From Limnohabitans planktonicus II-D5 (GTDB taxonomy: Bacteria > Pseudomonadota > Gammaproteobacteria > Burkholderiales > Burkholderiaceae_C): a stretch of 64,000 nt of DNA. Each line of letters starts with the position of its first letter. Positions within the stretch are counted from its first letter, which is position 1. The notes beneath the pieces are model-generated. The model ran no database searches, was not told where the DNA came from, and saw only the letters and a program-made list of their open reading frames with translations. The stretch is taken from positions 1 to 64,000 of the forward strand of contig NZ_LFYT02000001.1 in the NCBI RefSeq assembly GCF_001270065.2, given 5' to 3'. The translations under genes and the position numbers were made by a program. Below are positions 17,145-25,396 of this stretch, one piece after another.

Positions 17145-18188
17145 ATGAAATCTGTTGTCTGCCATTCGGCCAAAGACCTGCGCATTGAAAACACCGAACT
17201 GCCCGCTTTGGGCGAACACCAACTGCGCGTGAATGTGGCCTATGGCGGCATTTGCGGCTCTGATTTGCATTACTACCAGCACGGCGGCTTTGGCACCGTG
17301 CGCATCAAGCAGCCCATTGCGCTGGGACACGAAGTATCTGGCGTGGTGGATGGATTGGGCAGCCAAGCCAGCGGCATCGCCAAAGGCCAGCGCATCGCCA
17401 TCTCGCCTTCTCGCCCTTGCGGCCACTGCCGCTTTTGCCAGGCAGGCCAGCACAACCATTGCCTGAACATGCGTTTTTACGGCAGCGCCATGCCCTTCCC
17501 CCACATCCAGGGCGCATTCAGCGAGCAAATCATCATCGAGGGCTACCAGGCCCACCCGATTGCCGACCACCTGAGTCTGTCTGAAGCCGCTTTGGCCGAG
17601 CCTTTGTCAGTGGGCCTGCACGCCATCCAACGCGCAGGCAGTGTGCTGGGCAAACAGGTGCTGGTGACCGGTTGCGGCCCGATTGGCTCGCTGCTGATTG
17701 GCGCTTTGCGCCGGGCCGGTGCGGCCCGCATCGTGGCCGCCGACATCGCCGATTTGCCCCTGAAGTGCGCCAAGGAAATGGGCGCAGACGAGACCATCAA
17801 CCTCAAGTCCGATGCAGCCGCCTTGGACAAATACAAAGTGGACAAGGGCCAGTTTGACGTGGTGTTCGAGGCCTCGGGCAGCGAAGCCGCTTTGCGCGTG
17901 GGACTGGACACCATCGTGCCGCGTGGCGTGCTGATCACCGTGGGCATGGGCGGCGACATCAGCCTGCCGATGACGCAGGTCGTGGCCAAAGAAGTGGACT
18001 TGCGCGGCACCTTCCGCTTCCACGCCGAATTTGCCACCGCCGTGCGCTTTTTGAACGAAGGCCTGGTCAATGGCAAACCAGTGATCACCGGCATCTTGCC
18101 CGTGGAGCGCGCCATCGAAGCCTTTGACCTGGCGGCCGACAAGAGCCAGTCTCTGAAGGTGCAAATCGCTTTCGCAGACGCTGCCTGA
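17145..18188 (+). CDS. idnD: L-idonate 5-dehydrogenase, zinc-type medium-chain dehydrogenase
   Basis: 347 residues. Catalytic zinc ligands appear as CGSDLHYY and GHEVSG. The structural-zinc cluster CGHCRFCQAGQHNHC holds four cysteines, and the nucleotide-binding motif is TGCGPIGSLL. GGICGSDLHYYQHGG is characteristic of the IdnD/sorbitol-dehydrogenase group. It oxidises L-idonate to 5-ketogluconate, which IdnO then reduces. The start at 17145 is preferred because the longer frame upstream reads into the REPIN. RBS AGAGACC precedes it. Confidence 0.9.
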   Translation: MKSVVCHSAKDLRIENTELPALGEHQLRVNVAYGGICGSDLHYYQHGGFGTVRIKQPIALGHEVSGVVDGLGSQASGIAKGQRIAISPSRPCGHCRFCQAGQHNHCLNMRFYGSAMPFPHIQGAFSEQIIIEGYQAHPIADHLSLSEAALAEPLSVGLHAIQRAGSVLGKQVLVTGCGPIGSLLIGALRRAGAARIVAADIADLPLKCAKEMGADETINLKSDAAALDKYKVDKGQFDVVFEASGSEAALRVGLDTIVPRGVLITVGMGGDISLPMTQVVAKEVDLRGTFRFHAEFATAVRFLNEGLVNGKPVITGILPVERAIEAFDLAADKSQSLKVQIAFADAA

Positions 18189-18223
18189 ACATCCCACATC
18201 CTGAAACTCTGAAAGACATTCTG

Positions 18224-18973
18224 ATGAAAAAAGTTGCCCTCGTCACCGGTGCCAGCTCCGGTATTGGCCAAGCCTGCGCCCTTGGCCTGCTCCAAGAAGG
18301 TTGGCAAGTGGTCTTGGTCGGTCGCCGCACCGAAGCCCTGCAGGACACCATCGCCAAGGCAGGCTCGAATGCCGCCAATGGCGTGGCGATGTCTGCCGAC
18401 GTGTCCAGCGAAGAACAGGTCAAAGCCTTGTTCGACAAGGTCCGTGCACAGTTCGGTCGCCTCGATTTGTTGTTCAACAACGCGGGCATCTCGCTGCCCA
18501 CCACCTTGCCCGGCGACATCACGGGTGATGACTGGCGCCGCATGGTGGACGTGAACCTGAACGGCGCGTTCTATTGCCTGTCACACGCCTTCAAGCTGAT
18601 GCAAGAGCAAAGCCCGCAAGGCGGCCGCATCATCAACAACGGTTCGATCTCGGCCCATGTGCCACGTTATGGCTCGATTGCCTACACCGCCACCAAGCAC
18701 GCCATCTCGGGCCTGACCCGCGCCGCATCGCTGGACGGCCGCGCCTTCAGCATCGCTGTGGGCCAGATCGACATCGGCAACGTGGCCTCGGACATGACCG
18801 AGCGCATGGCCAAGGGCGTGCCCCAGGCCGATGGCACCATCAAGGCCGAACCCCGCATGGACATGTCGGCCGTGGTCGACACATTCCTCACCATGTCGCG
18901 CCTGCCTTTGTCAGCCAATATTTTGTTCACCACCGTGATGGCCACCAACATGCCTTTTGTGGGTCGGGGATAA
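18224..18973 (+). CDS. Short-chain dehydrogenase/reductase
   Basis: 249 residues. Motifs: TGASSGIG at residues 8-15, NNAGIS, catalytic Ser in NNGSISAHVPR and YTATKHA. The family uses NAD(P)H for alcohol/ketone conversion; the substrate is not readable from sequence. It lies 35 bp after idnD and 9 bp before gnd, so it belongs to the sugar-acid operon and may act on a keto-aldonate. Confidence 0.88.
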   Translation: MKKVALVTGASSGIGQACALGLLQEGWQVVLVGRRTEALQDTIAKAGSNAANGVAMSADVSSEEQVKALFDKVRAQFGRLDLLFNNAGISLPTTLPGDITGDDWRRMVDVNLNGAFYCLSHAFKLMQEQSPQGGRIINNGSISAHVPRYGSIAYTATKHAISGLTRAASLDGRAFSIAVGQIDIGNVASDMTERMAKGVPQADGTIKAEPRMDMSAVVDTFLTMSRLPLSANILFTTVMATNMPFVGRG

Positions 18974-18982
18974 ATCGAACCT

Positions 18983-20392
18983 ATGCAGAAGATGGACATT
19001 GGCCTGGTGGGCCTGGGCGTCATGGGCGAAAACCTGGCGCTGAATTTGGCACGAAACGGTTTTGGCGTTTGTGGTTTTGATCTGGACTCGGCCAAGCGCA
19101 ATAGCTTTGGCCAGCGCACACAGGGGCTCAAGGCGCAGGCGGCAGCTTCTTTGGTGGACCTCGTGGCCAGCTTGCAAACGCCGCGTTGTGTTTGGCTGAT
19201 GGTGCCCGCTGGGGCTGCGGTCGATGCCGTGCTGGAGCAGCTCAGCCCATTGCTGAGCGCTGGCGATGTGGTGATGGACGGCGGCAACACGCTCTACACC
19301 GACACCCAACGCCGCATGCAGGCGCTGGAAGGCACGGGCATTCACTATGTGGGTGCGGGCGTGAGCGGCGGCGAAGAAGGCGCTTTGCACGGCCCGGCTT
19401 TGATGCCCGGTGGCGCAACTGAAGCTTGGCCGCGCCTGAAACCCATGCTGCAAGCCATTGCCGCCAAAACCGATGGCGGTGAAGCCTGCTGCGAATGGAT
19501 AGGCCCAGGCGGCTCGGGCCACTTCGTGAAGATGGTGCACAACGGCATTGAATACGCCGACATGCAAACCATCTGCGAAGCCTATTGGTTGATGCACCAC
19601 TTGCTGGGCATGAGCCCAGCCGAGATGAGCGTGGTGTTCCACGAATGGAACCAGGGCGAGCTGGCCAGCTACCTGATCGGCATCACTGCAGACATCCTGG
19701 CGCACACCGACCCCGAAACGGGCAGCGCCTTGGTGGACCTGATTTTGGACACAGCCGAACAAAAAGGCACGGGCAAATGGGCCAGCCAAATTGCCCTCGA
19801 TTTGGGGGTCACAGCGCCCACCATTGCCAATGCGGTGTTTGCACGCACGGTGAGCGGCTTGCATGCCGAACGTGCCAAAGCTTCCAAGGTATTGCCAGGG
19901 CCCGCAGCCCGCGCCGCAGGCCCACGCGATGCGGTGCTGGGCCAGATCAAACACGCGTTGCTGGCCTCCAAAATTTGCGCCTACGCCCAAGGCTTCAGCC
20001 TGCTGAAGGCCGCTGACCGCGAACACCAATGGCAACTGCCCATGGGCACCGTGGCCTCGGTCTGGCGTGCGGGCTGCATCATCCGAGCCCATCTGCTGGA
20101 GGACATTCGTGCCAGCTACGAACGCTCACCAGACCTCGACAACCTGTTGATGGACAGCCACTTTGCCGGTGTCATGGGCCGCTGCCACCAGGACCTGCGC
20201 GAAGTGGTGGCCATGGGCGCCCTCCACGGCGTGGCCGTGCCCTCGTTCATGAGTTCACTGAGCTACTACGACGCCTACCGCTCGGCCCGTTTGCCCGCCA
20301 ATTTGCTGCAGGCGCAGCGCGATTATTTTGGGGCGCACACCTACCAGCGTGTGGATCGGCCGGGTAAATTTCATACGCGTTGGAACGGCTGA
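18983..20392 (+). CDS. gnd: 6-phosphogluconate dehydrogenase, decarboxylating
   Basis: 469 residues, the size of the dimeric Gnd class. NADP-binding GLGVMGENLALN at the N-terminus, VSGGEEGALHGPALMPGG in the middle, and the substrate/catalytic block GSGHFVKMVHNGIEYADMQ. Late residues include SSLSYYDAYR and a C-terminal tail ending FHTRWNG. It converts 6-phosphogluconate to ribulose 5-phosphate, CO2 and NADPH, an outlet for gluconate alternative to edd/eda. It is the last gene of the module. ATG 18992 is a possible alternative start. Confidence 0.95.
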   Translation: MQKMDIGLVGLGVMGENLALNLARNGFGVCGFDLDSAKRNSFGQRTQGLKAQAAASLVDLVASLQTPRCVWLMVPAGAAVDAVLEQLSPLLSAGDVVMDGGNTLYTDTQRRMQALEGTGIHYVGAGVSGGEEGALHGPALMPGGATEAWPRLKPMLQAIAAKTDGGEACCEWIGPGGSGHFVKMVHNGIEYADMQTICEAYWLMHHLLGMSPAEMSVVFHEWNQGELASYLIGITADILAHTDPETGSALVDLILDTAEQKGTGKWASQIALDLGVTAPTIANAVFARTVSGLHAERAKASKVLPGPAARAAGPRDAVLGQIKHALLASKICAYAQGFSLLKAADREHQWQLPMGTVASVWRAGCIIRAHLLEDIRASYERSPDLDNLLMDSHFAGVMGRCHQDLREVVAMGALHGVAVPSFMSSLSYYDAYRSARLPANLLQAQRDYFGAHTYQRVDRPGKFHTRWNG

Positions 20393-20436
20393 TCCCCATC
20401 GCCCCGGAGGCGGGGCATCTGCTATGGATACCTGCG

Positions 20437-20597
20437 TCGGACTCTTCGAGTGCCGACCTACGGGGAAATGCCTCTTGTAGGTCGGTGGTCGAAGACCCCG
20501 ACGGATGTGCGCACAAGGGCAAGGCCTGAATGAGGCATGTGGTTGAGCTGCCAGCGTCGGACTCTTCGAGTGCCGACCTACGAGGGATTGCCTCTTG
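20437..20597. repeat. Left part of REP array (family 1), interrupted by a group II intron
   Basis: Alternating A-type and B-type REP hairpins (TCGGACTCTTCGAGTGCCGA and GGTCGGTGGTCGAAGACCCC) run from 20437 to the exact intron boundary at 20597. The sequence resumes at 22540 with the missing partner, so the two pieces were one array with a period of about 121 bp. Confidence 0.9.
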
Positions 20598-22539
20598 ATA
20601 GGGGTAGAGAAGGCCAAGGCCTCCCCTCCCTCCGAACCGTGCGTGCGGTTTTCCCGCACACGGCTCTCCAGTCAGTGGTTTCCTCATCGGGATTGGCTCG
20701 CTTGCAATCGGGCCTGCGTCATGGTGAACAGCCCCAACTCAGCGAAGTACACATTTGGCCAGCGTTTGTGATCGGCATGGCACCTTCCCATCCCCGGACG
20801 CTTTTCCTGCTTGCGCAGCATTGCACGCAGTCTCCTGCGTATGAATCCGTCTATTTTTCGGAACGTGCTTTTGCACGCATGCTTGAAGTAGCCAAACCAC
20901 CCCTTGAGCATAGGGCCAAGATCTTCAATGACAACGCGCAGACTCTCGCCTCTCGTGCGCTTGGTCTTTTCTCGCACCTTGTCTTTCAAGCTCTTGAGAC
21001 TCTTGTCCCGCACCCAGCGTCTGCCCGCCTCAAATCGGTAGCCCAGGAACTCAAAGCCCTGTCCCCTTTGCGTGCAGTCCCCTACATGGGTCTTGTCCGG
21101 GTGCAAGCTCAGCCCGTTTTGCCCTACCCACTGCTTGACCTGCTCCAGTGCCTCGTGCGCTTGTTGCGCCGTCGTGCACAGAATCACGAAGTCGTCCGCG
21201 TAGCGCACCATTCGGTAGCCCTGCGCCTTCATCTTCACGTCCAGCGGATGCAGGTACAAATTGGCCAGCAACGGGCTGATGACCGCCCCTTGCGGGGTGC
21301 CCGCCGTCGGCGTCCATCTGCGCATCTCTTGCACGATGTCTTGCTGTAGCCAGCCTTTAAACAAAGCCAGCAGCCTTCCATCGCTGATGTGCGCTCCGAT
21401 CCTGTCCATCAGTGCCTCATGCGGGATGCTGTCAAAGTACCCCTGCAGGTCTGCATCCACCACATGGGTGTAGCCTTCCTTCAAAAGTGCATCGACTTGC
21501 CGCAGCGCGTCTTTGCAGCCCCTGCCGGGTCGAAACCCGTAGCTCGTGCCCTCAAACTCGTTCTCAAAGATCGGCTCAATCACCCGCTTGACCGCCGTCT
21601 GGACTATCCTGTCCTTGACCGTCGGGATGCCCAGGGGCCGCGTTTTACCGCCAGCTTTGGGTATTTCTACCCGCCGCACCGCCTGGGGCCTGTACTCTCC
21701 TTGCTCCAGTTGTCTGGACAGCTCGCTCAGGTACCGCTGTTCATGCGCCGCAAATCCTTCAATGCTTTGCCGGTCTATGCCCCATGCCCCTTTGTTCGCT
21801 TTGACTTGTTGCCAAGCCGCTTGCAAGGTGCTTAGGCGCCAGACCTTGTCGATCAAACTGAACCACTTGTTTCCTTTGACGCCGTTGCCCAGCGCCGCCA
21901 ACATACGATCCGTCCAGACTTCACGGTCCACCCACGCCCATTGGGCCGGGCCTGACTCGGCTTGTTTAACCCCAAGGGGCACTGCCGCCGTTTCACTTTC
22001 GCTCTCGTTCATCTCTGTCTTTCTCGTATCCACTTTCCTGCCACCCTTGGCTCATGCGGCTTTCCTACTCCGCACTTCTCAGGCTGCCGTCTGCTCGGTT
22101 TAGGCTCAAGGGGCGTACCCCGGTTATCGCAAACTCTCGCTTGCACACACCGTTTCCAGTGTGGTTTGGCCCTGTCTGCTCTGGCAGCCCATCGCTACTA
22201 CGATGGCTCTGACTGCTGCAGCCCGTCACCTCAGGCCACAGCTCTCCCCGCTTATCTCACGCACACTTCCTGACGTTGCGCCTCCAACCACATGGGTGGC
22301 CCGCATGTCGTTTTATCCACCAAAACAACGCATGCGATGTGTTTCAGGCTTCGCCAAGAGACCTAGCCAGCTCGCCGCCACACCCTGCCGAATCGAGTTC
22401 GCTTTACTGCGCACCGCCAGTTCGCCTCCGGTTGCTCTCCACCCCGCCTCGCAGCGACGCAGTTACCTTCGGCTACGGGGCCTTGGCTTACCCCGACATG
22501 GACTCTCACCATGCTGTGTACGCGCCTTCACGGGCGCAC
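20598..22539 (-). mobile_element. Complete group II intron carrying its reverse transcriptase
   Basis: Comparison with the uninterrupted neighbouring repeats (for example around 22775-22790) fixes both ends: the repeat sequence GCCTCTTG stops at 20597 and TAGGTCGG resumes at 22540. On the minus strand the element begins GTGCGCCCG and ends CCTAT, matching the group II consensus ends GUGYG and AY. A domain V-like hairpin (GAGCCGTGTGCGGG, GAAA-type turn, CACGCACGGTTC) lies at about 20635-20672, followed by a domain VI-like stem. The intron is 1,942 bp with an intact ORF and so may be active. The target lies directly 3' of a REP hairpin. Confidence 0.92.
20684..22033 (-). CDS. ltrA: Group II intron reverse transcriptase/maturase
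   Basis: 449 residues. The reverse-transcriptase core is complete: GIDRQSIEGF, RRVEIPKAGGKTRPLGIPTV in the early blocks, SYGFRPGRGC, GTPQGAVISPLLANLYL, and the catalytic MVRYADDFVIL. The maturase (X) domain follows (LGPMLKGWFGYFKHA, FIRRRLRAMLRKQ). The protein ends at ASQSR without an obvious H-N-H endonuclease domain, so mobility would use nicked or single-stranded targets, as known for endonuclease-lacking lineages. It is encoded within the intron on the same strand. No frameshift is seen. Confidence 0.95.
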   Translation of the reverse strand: MDTRKTEMNESESETAAVPLGVKQAESGPAQWAWVDREVWTDRMLAALGNGVKGNKWFSLIDKVWRLSTLQAAWQQVKANKGAWGIDRQSIEGFAAHEQRYLSELSRQLEQGEYRPQAVRRVEIPKAGGKTRPLGIPTVKDRIVQTAVKRVIEPIFENEFEGTSYGFRPGRGCKDALRQVDALLKEGYTHVVDADLQGYFDSIPHEALMDRIGAHISDGRLLALFKGWLQQDIVQEMRRWTPTAGTPQGAVISPLLANLYLHPLDVKMKAQGYRMVRYADDFVILCTTAQQAHEALEQVKQWVGQNGLSLHPDKTHVGDCTQRGQGFEFLGYRFEAGRRWVRDKSLKSLKDKVREKTKRTRGESLRVVIEDLGPMLKGWFGYFKHACKSTFRKIDGFIRRRLRAMLRKQEKRPGMGRCHADHKRWPNVYFAELGLFTMTQARLQASQSR

Positions 22540-23008
22540 TAGGTCGGTGGTCGAAGACCCCGACGGATGTGCGCACACCGGCAAGGCCTGAATGAGGCAT
22601 GTGGTTGAGCTGCCAGCGTCGGACTCTTCGAGTGCCGACGTACGAGGGATGGCCTGTTGCAGGTCGGTGGTCGAAGACCCAGACGGATGTGCGCACAAGG
22701 GCAAGGCCTGAATGAGGCATGCGGTTAAGCACGCCAGCGTCGGACTCTTCGAGTGCCGACCTACGGGGAAATGCCTCTTGTAGGTCGGTGGTCGAAGACC
22801 CCGACGGATGTGCGCACAAGGGCAAGGCCTGAATGAGGCATGTGGTTGAGCATGCCAGCGTCGGACTCTTCGAGTGCCGACCTACAAGGGATGGCCTGTT
22901 GTAGGTCGGTGGTCGAAGACCCCGACGGATGTGCGCACACCAGCAAGGCCTGAATGAGTCATGTTGGTGAGCATGCCAGCGTCGGACTCTTCGAGTACCG
23001 ACCTACAA
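22540..23008. repeat. REP array, family 1: four tandem units of about 121 bp
   Basis: Units begin with GGTCGGTGGTCGAAGACCCC at about 22541, 22661, 22782 and 22903, spaced 120-121 bp. Each contains a B hairpin, a conserved spacer (ACGGATGTGCGCACA, AAGGCCTGAATGAG) and an A hairpin in opposite orientation. The array continues the piece at 20437-20597. A fragment of a different REP (GGGGCTCCCACA) and an end fragment (CACAGGGCCG) lie at 23030-23065. No gene is seen in 22540-23069. Confidence 0.92.
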
Positions 23009-23069
23009 CACCTCTGATCATTCAATGGTTCACAGGGCCGCTCAACAAGGGCGGGGCTCCCACATTCGG

Positions 23070-24263
23070 CTAGCGACTCATCCGCACCACCGCATCGGCA
23101 CGTTGGTGCAAATCAGGCAGCAACTCCAGCCCCAAGCCCGGCTTGTCGTTCAGGCTGATCATGCCGTTCTTCACCTGCGGCAATTCGGTCACCAACTCTT
23201 TGTACCAACCGCTGTAAAAAGCCCGCACGCTCTCTTGAATCAAGGCGTTGGGCGCGTGCAGCGACAAGTGGGTGGAGGCGGCCCACACCACCGGCCCGGT
23301 GCAGTCGTGCGGGGCCACGGGCAGCTGCCAGGCGTCGGCCATGGCGGCGATTTTGCGGGCCTCGGTCAGGCCCCCGCACCAACTCAAGTCCAGCATGGCC
23401 ACGCCTGCCACGCCGGTTTGCAAATAGTCTTTGAAGCCCCACTTGTAGCTGAGCGTTTCGCTCGCGCAAATCAGCGCCTTGCAGTCCACCGCGTACTGCT
23501 TGAGCAAATCGAGGCTGTCCATGCGGATCGCGTCTTCGTGCCAGAAGGTGTCGAACTCTTGCAGGGCACGTGAAATCTTTTGTGCCATGGGCAAGCGCCA
23601 CAGGCTGTGGAACTCCACCATGATGTCCATCTTGTCGCCCACCGCATTCCTGATTTTGCGAAACGGCTCGAGCGCGGTGTTCAGGTCTTGCGGGCTGATG
23701 TACTGGCCGTGCGATTTTTCTGCGGCCACATCAAAGGGCCAAATCTTCATGCCGGTAATGCCTTCACTCAGCAGCGACTCGGCCACCTCATCGGCGCGGT
23801 GCAAAAAACCCTGCAGGTCTTCGTAAGGCCCAGCGTTGTTGCCCAAACCCCAGTTGCTGCTGGTCTGGTTCACGTTGCTGCGGATGTACTGGTATCCGGC
23901 ACAGGTGTTGTAAACGCGGATCTCGTCGCGGCTCTTGCCGCCCAAAGCGGTGTAGACCGGCATGCCTGCAGCTTTGCCAAAAATGTCCCACAGCGCGATG
24001 TCGACTGCCGAGTTGCCACGCGTTTCCACACCGGACCCACGCCAGCCCAAGTAGCCGGTGATGTCGCGCTGGCGCGACTCGATGGCCAGCGGGTCTTGCC
24101 CCACCAGTTTGGGCGCGACCCACTCGTGCAAATAAGCCTCGACCGCTTGCGCCCCCATGAAGGTTTCGCCCAGGCCCACCAGGCCTTCGTCGGTGTGCAG
24201 GCGCACCCAGATGATGTTGGGAAATTCACCCAAGCGGATGGTTTCAAGTTGCGTGATTTTCAT
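23070..24263 (-). CDS. Enolase-superfamily sugar-acid dehydratase (mandelate racemase/MLE type)
   Basis: 397 residues from MKITQLETI. The N-terminal capping domain is followed by a TIM barrel. Candidate catalytic and metal residues are in GMKIWPFD (Lys/Asp), DIMVEFHSLW (Glu, His), HEDAIRMD (Glu/Asp) and ASETLS (Glu), with PHDCTGP holding the late His-Asp. This arrangement fits acid-sugar dehydratases; the substrate class cannot be read from sequence. It lies 3' of a TRAP binding protein and a terminator and opposite an IlvD/Edd dehydratase, so it is part of a sugar-acid module. ATG 24273-24275 (MGAAMKI) is an alternative start. Confidence 0.88.
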   Translation of the reverse strand: MKITQLETIRLGEFPNIIWVRLHTDEGLVGLGETFMGAQAVEAYLHEWVAPKLVGQDPLAIESRQRDITGYLGWRGSGVETRGNSAVDIALWDIFGKAAGMPVYTALGGKSRDEIRVYNTCAGYQYIRSNVNQTSSNWGLGNNAGPYEDLQGFLHRADEVAESLLSEGITGMKIWPFDVAAEKSHGQYISPQDLNTALEPFRKIRNAVGDKMDIMVEFHSLWRLPMAQKISRALQEFDTFWHEDAIRMDSLDLLKQYAVDCKALICASETLSYKWGFKDYLQTGVAGVAMLDLSWCGGLTEARKIAAMADAWQLPVAPHDCTGPVVWAASTHLSLHAPNALIQESVRAFYSGWYKELVTELPQVKNGMISLNDKPGLGLELLPDLHQRADAVVRMSR

Positions 24264-24284
24264 GGCAGCGCCCATTTCGGTCGT

Positions 24285-24317
24285 TAAAAAAGCCCCACAG
24301 CGGTTGGCTGTGGAGCT
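24285..24317 (-). terminator. Intrinsic terminator between dctP and the dehydratase gene
   Basis: Read on the minus strand, AGCTCCACAGC and GCTGTGGGGCT pair around a short loop and are followed by six T residues. It lies downstream of the minus-strand TRAP binding-protein gene and just upstream of the dehydratase start, so it probably limits read-through into that gene. Confidence 0.85.
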
Positions 24318-24350
24318 TGTGGGTTCAGCATAAAGGCTGAGCGCGAGGGA

Positions 24351-25358
24351 TCAACCGCCGCGAGACTTCTTCAACTCGTCTTGCACCACCTTGATGGCAT
24401 CCGCTCCGATCGAGTCCTTGTGCTTGTCATACACAGAAGCGACTTTCGCACGGATACGGTTTTGCTCGGCAGCGCTCACCTCGTTGACCTGCATGCCCTT
24501 GGTCTTCAGGCTGGCCAGCGATTTCTCGTTCAAAGCGCGGTTGGCGGCGCGTTGCACTTTCTGGCCTTCCATGGCCGCTTCACGCAGCACGGCTTGTTCT
24601 TGCGGGTTGAGCTGGTCCCACAGCTTCTTGCTGTAGAGCACCAGGAAAGGCGTGTAGGCGTGACGTGTCACGCTCAGGAACTTTTGCACTTCATTGAACT
24701 TGGAGGTTTCAATGGTCACAAAGGGGTTTTCCTGACCGTCGATGGTCTTGGTTTCCAGGGCAGTGAACACCTCACCGAAGGCCATGGGCACGGCGTTGGT
24801 GCCCAAAGTCTTAAAGGTGTCCAGGAAGATGTTGTTCTGCATCACGCGAACTTTCACACCGTCAAAGTCTTCCAGCTTGGTGACCGGACGCTTGCTGTTG
24901 GTGAGGTTGCGGAAACCGTTTTCCCAATAGGCCAAGTTCACTAGGCCAGCGGCTTCGAGCTTGGCATTGAAGTACTTGCCAGCAGCGCCATCCAGCACGG
25001 CATCGGCTTCTTTTTCGTTGGCAAACAGGAAAGGCAGGTCAAAAACACCCAGTTCTTTGATGATGCCCACCAGCGGCGAGCTGGAGGTGCAGACCATTTC
25101 TTGGGTGCCTGCACGCAAAGCTTGGGTGGCTGGCAAGTCGCCACCGGCTGCACCGCCCCAGAAGGCGGTGATTTTCATCTTGCCGCCGGTTTTGGCGGCC
25201 AGCACTTCTTGCATTTTCTTGACGCCCACGCCCACCGGGTGGTCTTCGTTCACGCCGTTGGTGAACTTGATGTTGCGGTCGGCAAACTGCGCCATGGCGC
25301 TCGAAGCCACCAGGAATGTGCCCGCGATCAGGGCTACCAGATTTCTGCGTTTCAACAT
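24351..25358 (-). CDS. dctP: TRAP transporter substrate-binding protein (second system)
   Basis: 335 residues from MLKRRNLVAL, with a signal peptide ending near SSAMA (about residue 22). DctP features: NIKFTNGVNEDHPVGVGVKK, ANEKEADAVLDG, LAYWENGFRNLTNSKRPV and VKVRVMQNN with the conserved Arg that binds the ligand carboxylate. An RBS AAGGAGA precedes ATG 25358; the longer frame upstream is non-coding leader. It lies 38 bp after dctM in a gntR-dctQ-dctM-dctP-dehydratase operon, so the ligand is probably the aldonate handled by the flanking dehydratases. Confidence 0.94.
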   Translation of the reverse strand: MLKRRNLVALIAGTFLVASSAMAQFADRNIKFTNGVNEDHPVGVGVKKMQEVLAAKTGGKMKITAFWGGAAGGDLPATQALRAGTQEMVCTSSSPLVGIIKELGVFDLPFLFANEKEADAVLDGAAGKYFNAKLEAAGLVNLAYWENGFRNLTNSKRPVTKLEDFDGVKVRVMQNNIFLDTFKTLGTNAVPMAFGEVFTALETKTIDGQENPFVTIETSKFNEVQKFLSVTRHAYTPFLVLYSKKLWDQLNPQEQAVLREAAMEGQKVQRAANRALNEKSLASLKTKGMQVNEVSAAEQNRIRAKVASVYDKHKDSIGADAIKVVQDELKKSRGG

Positions 25359-25396
25359 GACTGTCTCCTTTATAAAAAACACACTGGGTAAAAAAA

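Noticed and set aside
20401-20416. GCCCCG/CGGGGC hairpin after gnd as a terminator
   Set aside because: No T-tract follows, so it cannot be called an intrinsic terminator.
22161-22595. Small plus-strand frames in the 5' part of the intron
   Set aside because: They overlie structured intron RNA domains and have no coding signal.
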